From assembly GCF_014841135.1 (NCBI RefSeq), contig NZ_JACYTN010000004.1:62001-126000 (forward strand): a stretch of 64,000 nucleotides of DNA, read 5' to 3'. The notes below the pieces were generated by a model. That model worked only from the letters and a program-made list of their open reading frames with translations, ran no database searches and was not told the DNA's origin. The translations under genes and the position numbers were made by a program. This document shows positions 63,016-64,000 of this stretch, piece after piece (the first letter of the stretch is position 1; every line of letters begins with the position of its first letter). This DNA is from Paenibacillus arenosi (lineage in GTDB: Bacteria > Bacillota > Bacilli > Paenibacillales > Paenibacillaceae).

Positions 63016-64000
63016 GGCAATCACGTACAGTCGCTGAAGTAGAGACAGTAGCTTGAGATGAAGCAGCGTTTAGTTGACTCCATCTTGTTCGTGCGAAGGC
63101 TGCACTACCAATGACACCACCATCATCAATCAATTCACCTTGACGAATGTCTAACTGCTCTAAGTAACCATGATATACATGACGTTTCAATGTTTCACGA
63201 ACAGGCACAAACAATCGCTCTCCTGCCAAAGAACCACCACCGCCAATAACGAGAATATCCGGGCTGTAAGCGGTAATCGCATACGCCAATGCTTTGCCTA
63301 ACACGGTACCCGTATGCTGCATAATAGATTGGGCTAGTTCATCTCCTTGATCGTATGCATCGGATATGAGTGCTGCCGTCAAGCTGCCAGCTTCATAAGC
63401 TTCACGCAGTATGCTACTTCGACCTGCCTCCAACGCTTCTCTAGCTTGGCGAACTAAGCCGGTTGCAGACACGACGGTTTCCACACAACCTATTAGCCCA
63501 CATCCGCATGGTGTAGTCTCCCCATCCATGGCGACATGCCCAATTTCACCAGCCATAAATCGATTGCCATAATACAATTCTCCGTTGGCAACCGTTGCAG
63601 CAGACATTCCCGTACCGATGGTAACACCTAGAACCACTTTGCCATCACGACCAGCACCACTCATCGCCTCTCCATACACATACATGCGAACATCGTTATC
63701 TATAAATACAGGAACACCTACAAGCTCTCCAAGTCGCTTGGATACTTCTACGTCCGTCCACTTCAAATTGGCTGCAAATAAAGTCATACCGCGAATGGGA
63801 TCAATGAATCCAGGGCAACCCGCTCCTACCGCAATCAAACTGCTTCGCTCAATTCCGTTCTTAACTAGCAGTTCGTCAACCATCGAAGCCATTTTCTGTA
63901 ATACATGCTCTTCCCCAAGCTCAGTTTCGGTCGGTCGCTTCACTTTATCAATAAGCTCATACTGCTCATTCACTAATCCGCAAACGATATTCGTACCACC
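63008..64000 (-). CDS. ROK family sugar kinase, N-terminus beyond window
   Basis: The frame is open to the right edge. The first visible residues (GGTNIVCGLVNEQYE) are the phosphate-1 motif that normally lies about 8-15 residues from the N-terminus, so only a few residues are missing. ROK marks are VTIGTGMSAA, GEIGHVAMDG and the zinc motif TPCGCGLIGCVET. ROK kinases phosphorylate glucose, fructose, allose or N-acetyl sugars, while ROK repressors have an extra N-terminal helix-turn-helix that is not seen in this stretch. Neighbouring KDPG aldolase suggests glucose or a keto-deoxy sugar route. Confidence 0.9.
   Translation of the reverse strand, partial: GGTNIVCGLVNEQYELIDKVKRPTETELGEEHVLQKMASMVDELLVKNGIERSSLIAVGAGCPGFIDPIRGMTLFAANLKWTDVEVSKRLGELVGVPVFIDNDVRMYVYGEAMSGAGRDGKVVLGVTIGTGMSAATVANGELYYGNRFMAGEIGHVAMDGETTPCGCGLIGCVETVVSATGLVRQAREALEAGRSSILREAYEAGSLTAALISDAYDQGDELAQSIMQHTGTVLGKALAYAITAYSPDILVIGGGGSLAGERLFVPVRETLKRHVYHGYLEQLDIRQGELIDDGGVIGSAAFARTRWSQLNAASSQATVSTSATVRDCHV

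Noticed and set aside
1-64000. CRISPR arrays, insertion sequences, rRNA or tRNA genes
   Set aside because: No regularly spaced direct repeats, transposase frames, rRNA motifs or complete tRNA cloverleafs were seen.

Overview
The window looks like a chromosome segment of a low-to-mid-GC Gram-positive spore-former, most likely Paenibacillus or a close relative. This rests on strong AGGAGG-type ribosome binding sites with frequent GTG/TTG starts, PBSX/Xkd-type tail genes, an amidase ending in a copper-amine-oxidase-like domain, homologues of YhgD/YhgE, UgtP, YwbE, GlcU, YkpA, CvfC and LysP, LexA boxes of the GAAC-N4-GTTC type, a Bacillus-type Fur box and an L-box lysine riboswitch. The species call is inference.

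Layout. 1-9 kb: a YhgE/Pip-like membrane protein (cut by the left edge) with its TetR regulator and two matching operators; a UgtP-like lipid glycosyltransferase; a NlpC/P60 wall hydrolase; a Fur-boxed siderophore uptake operon without its ATPase. 9-14.3 kb: a sugar-efflux-like MFS protein, a CDF metal exporter, a DEAD-box RNA helicase and YwbE. 14.9-29.1 kb: a complete contractile tail locus (sheath, tube, chaperones, tape measure, hub, baseplate, fiber, holin, amidase) with no capsid, portal, terminase, integrase or phage repressor. A divergent ArpU-like regulator sits beside it, and LexA boxes lie on both divergent promoters. I read it as an SOS-induced R-type tailocin (phage-tail-like bacteriocin). 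29.2-35.8 kb: a TetR-MFS efflux pair, a secreted cohesin-like protein, a LysE-type exporter and a MutS2-like ATPase without the Smr end. The ATPase has a leader holding a 9-codon peptide and two intrinsic terminators, which resembles ribosome-mediated attenuation. 36.2-40.1 kb: three tandem paralogous YVTN beta-propeller proteins. 40.2-48.6 kb: GlcU, the ABC-F protein YkpA, a GC-rich RsgA paralogue whose ribosome binding site lies in a hairpin, an MBL-fold hydrolase, CvfC and a small membrane protein. 48.7-64 kb: a chemoreceptor, an Lnr-type ABC exporter with a divergent two-component system, a lysine-riboswitch-controlled lysP, a DUF4097 lipoprotein, a CPBP protease, a transglutaminase-like protein, an alpha/beta hydrolase, KDPG aldolase and a ROK sugar kinase (cut by the right edge).

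A roughly 188-bp intergenic repeat occurs four times (10.5, 14.6, 28.2 and 31.6 kb, one copy inverted). A second, palindromic element lies at 43.5 kb.

In the tailocin, DNA damage would relieve LexA repression of both the ArpU-like regulator and the structural operon. The regulator may act on tandem 20/21-bp repeats just upstream of the operon. Holin and amidase would then release the particles. The AT-rich fiber cassette probably sets target range.
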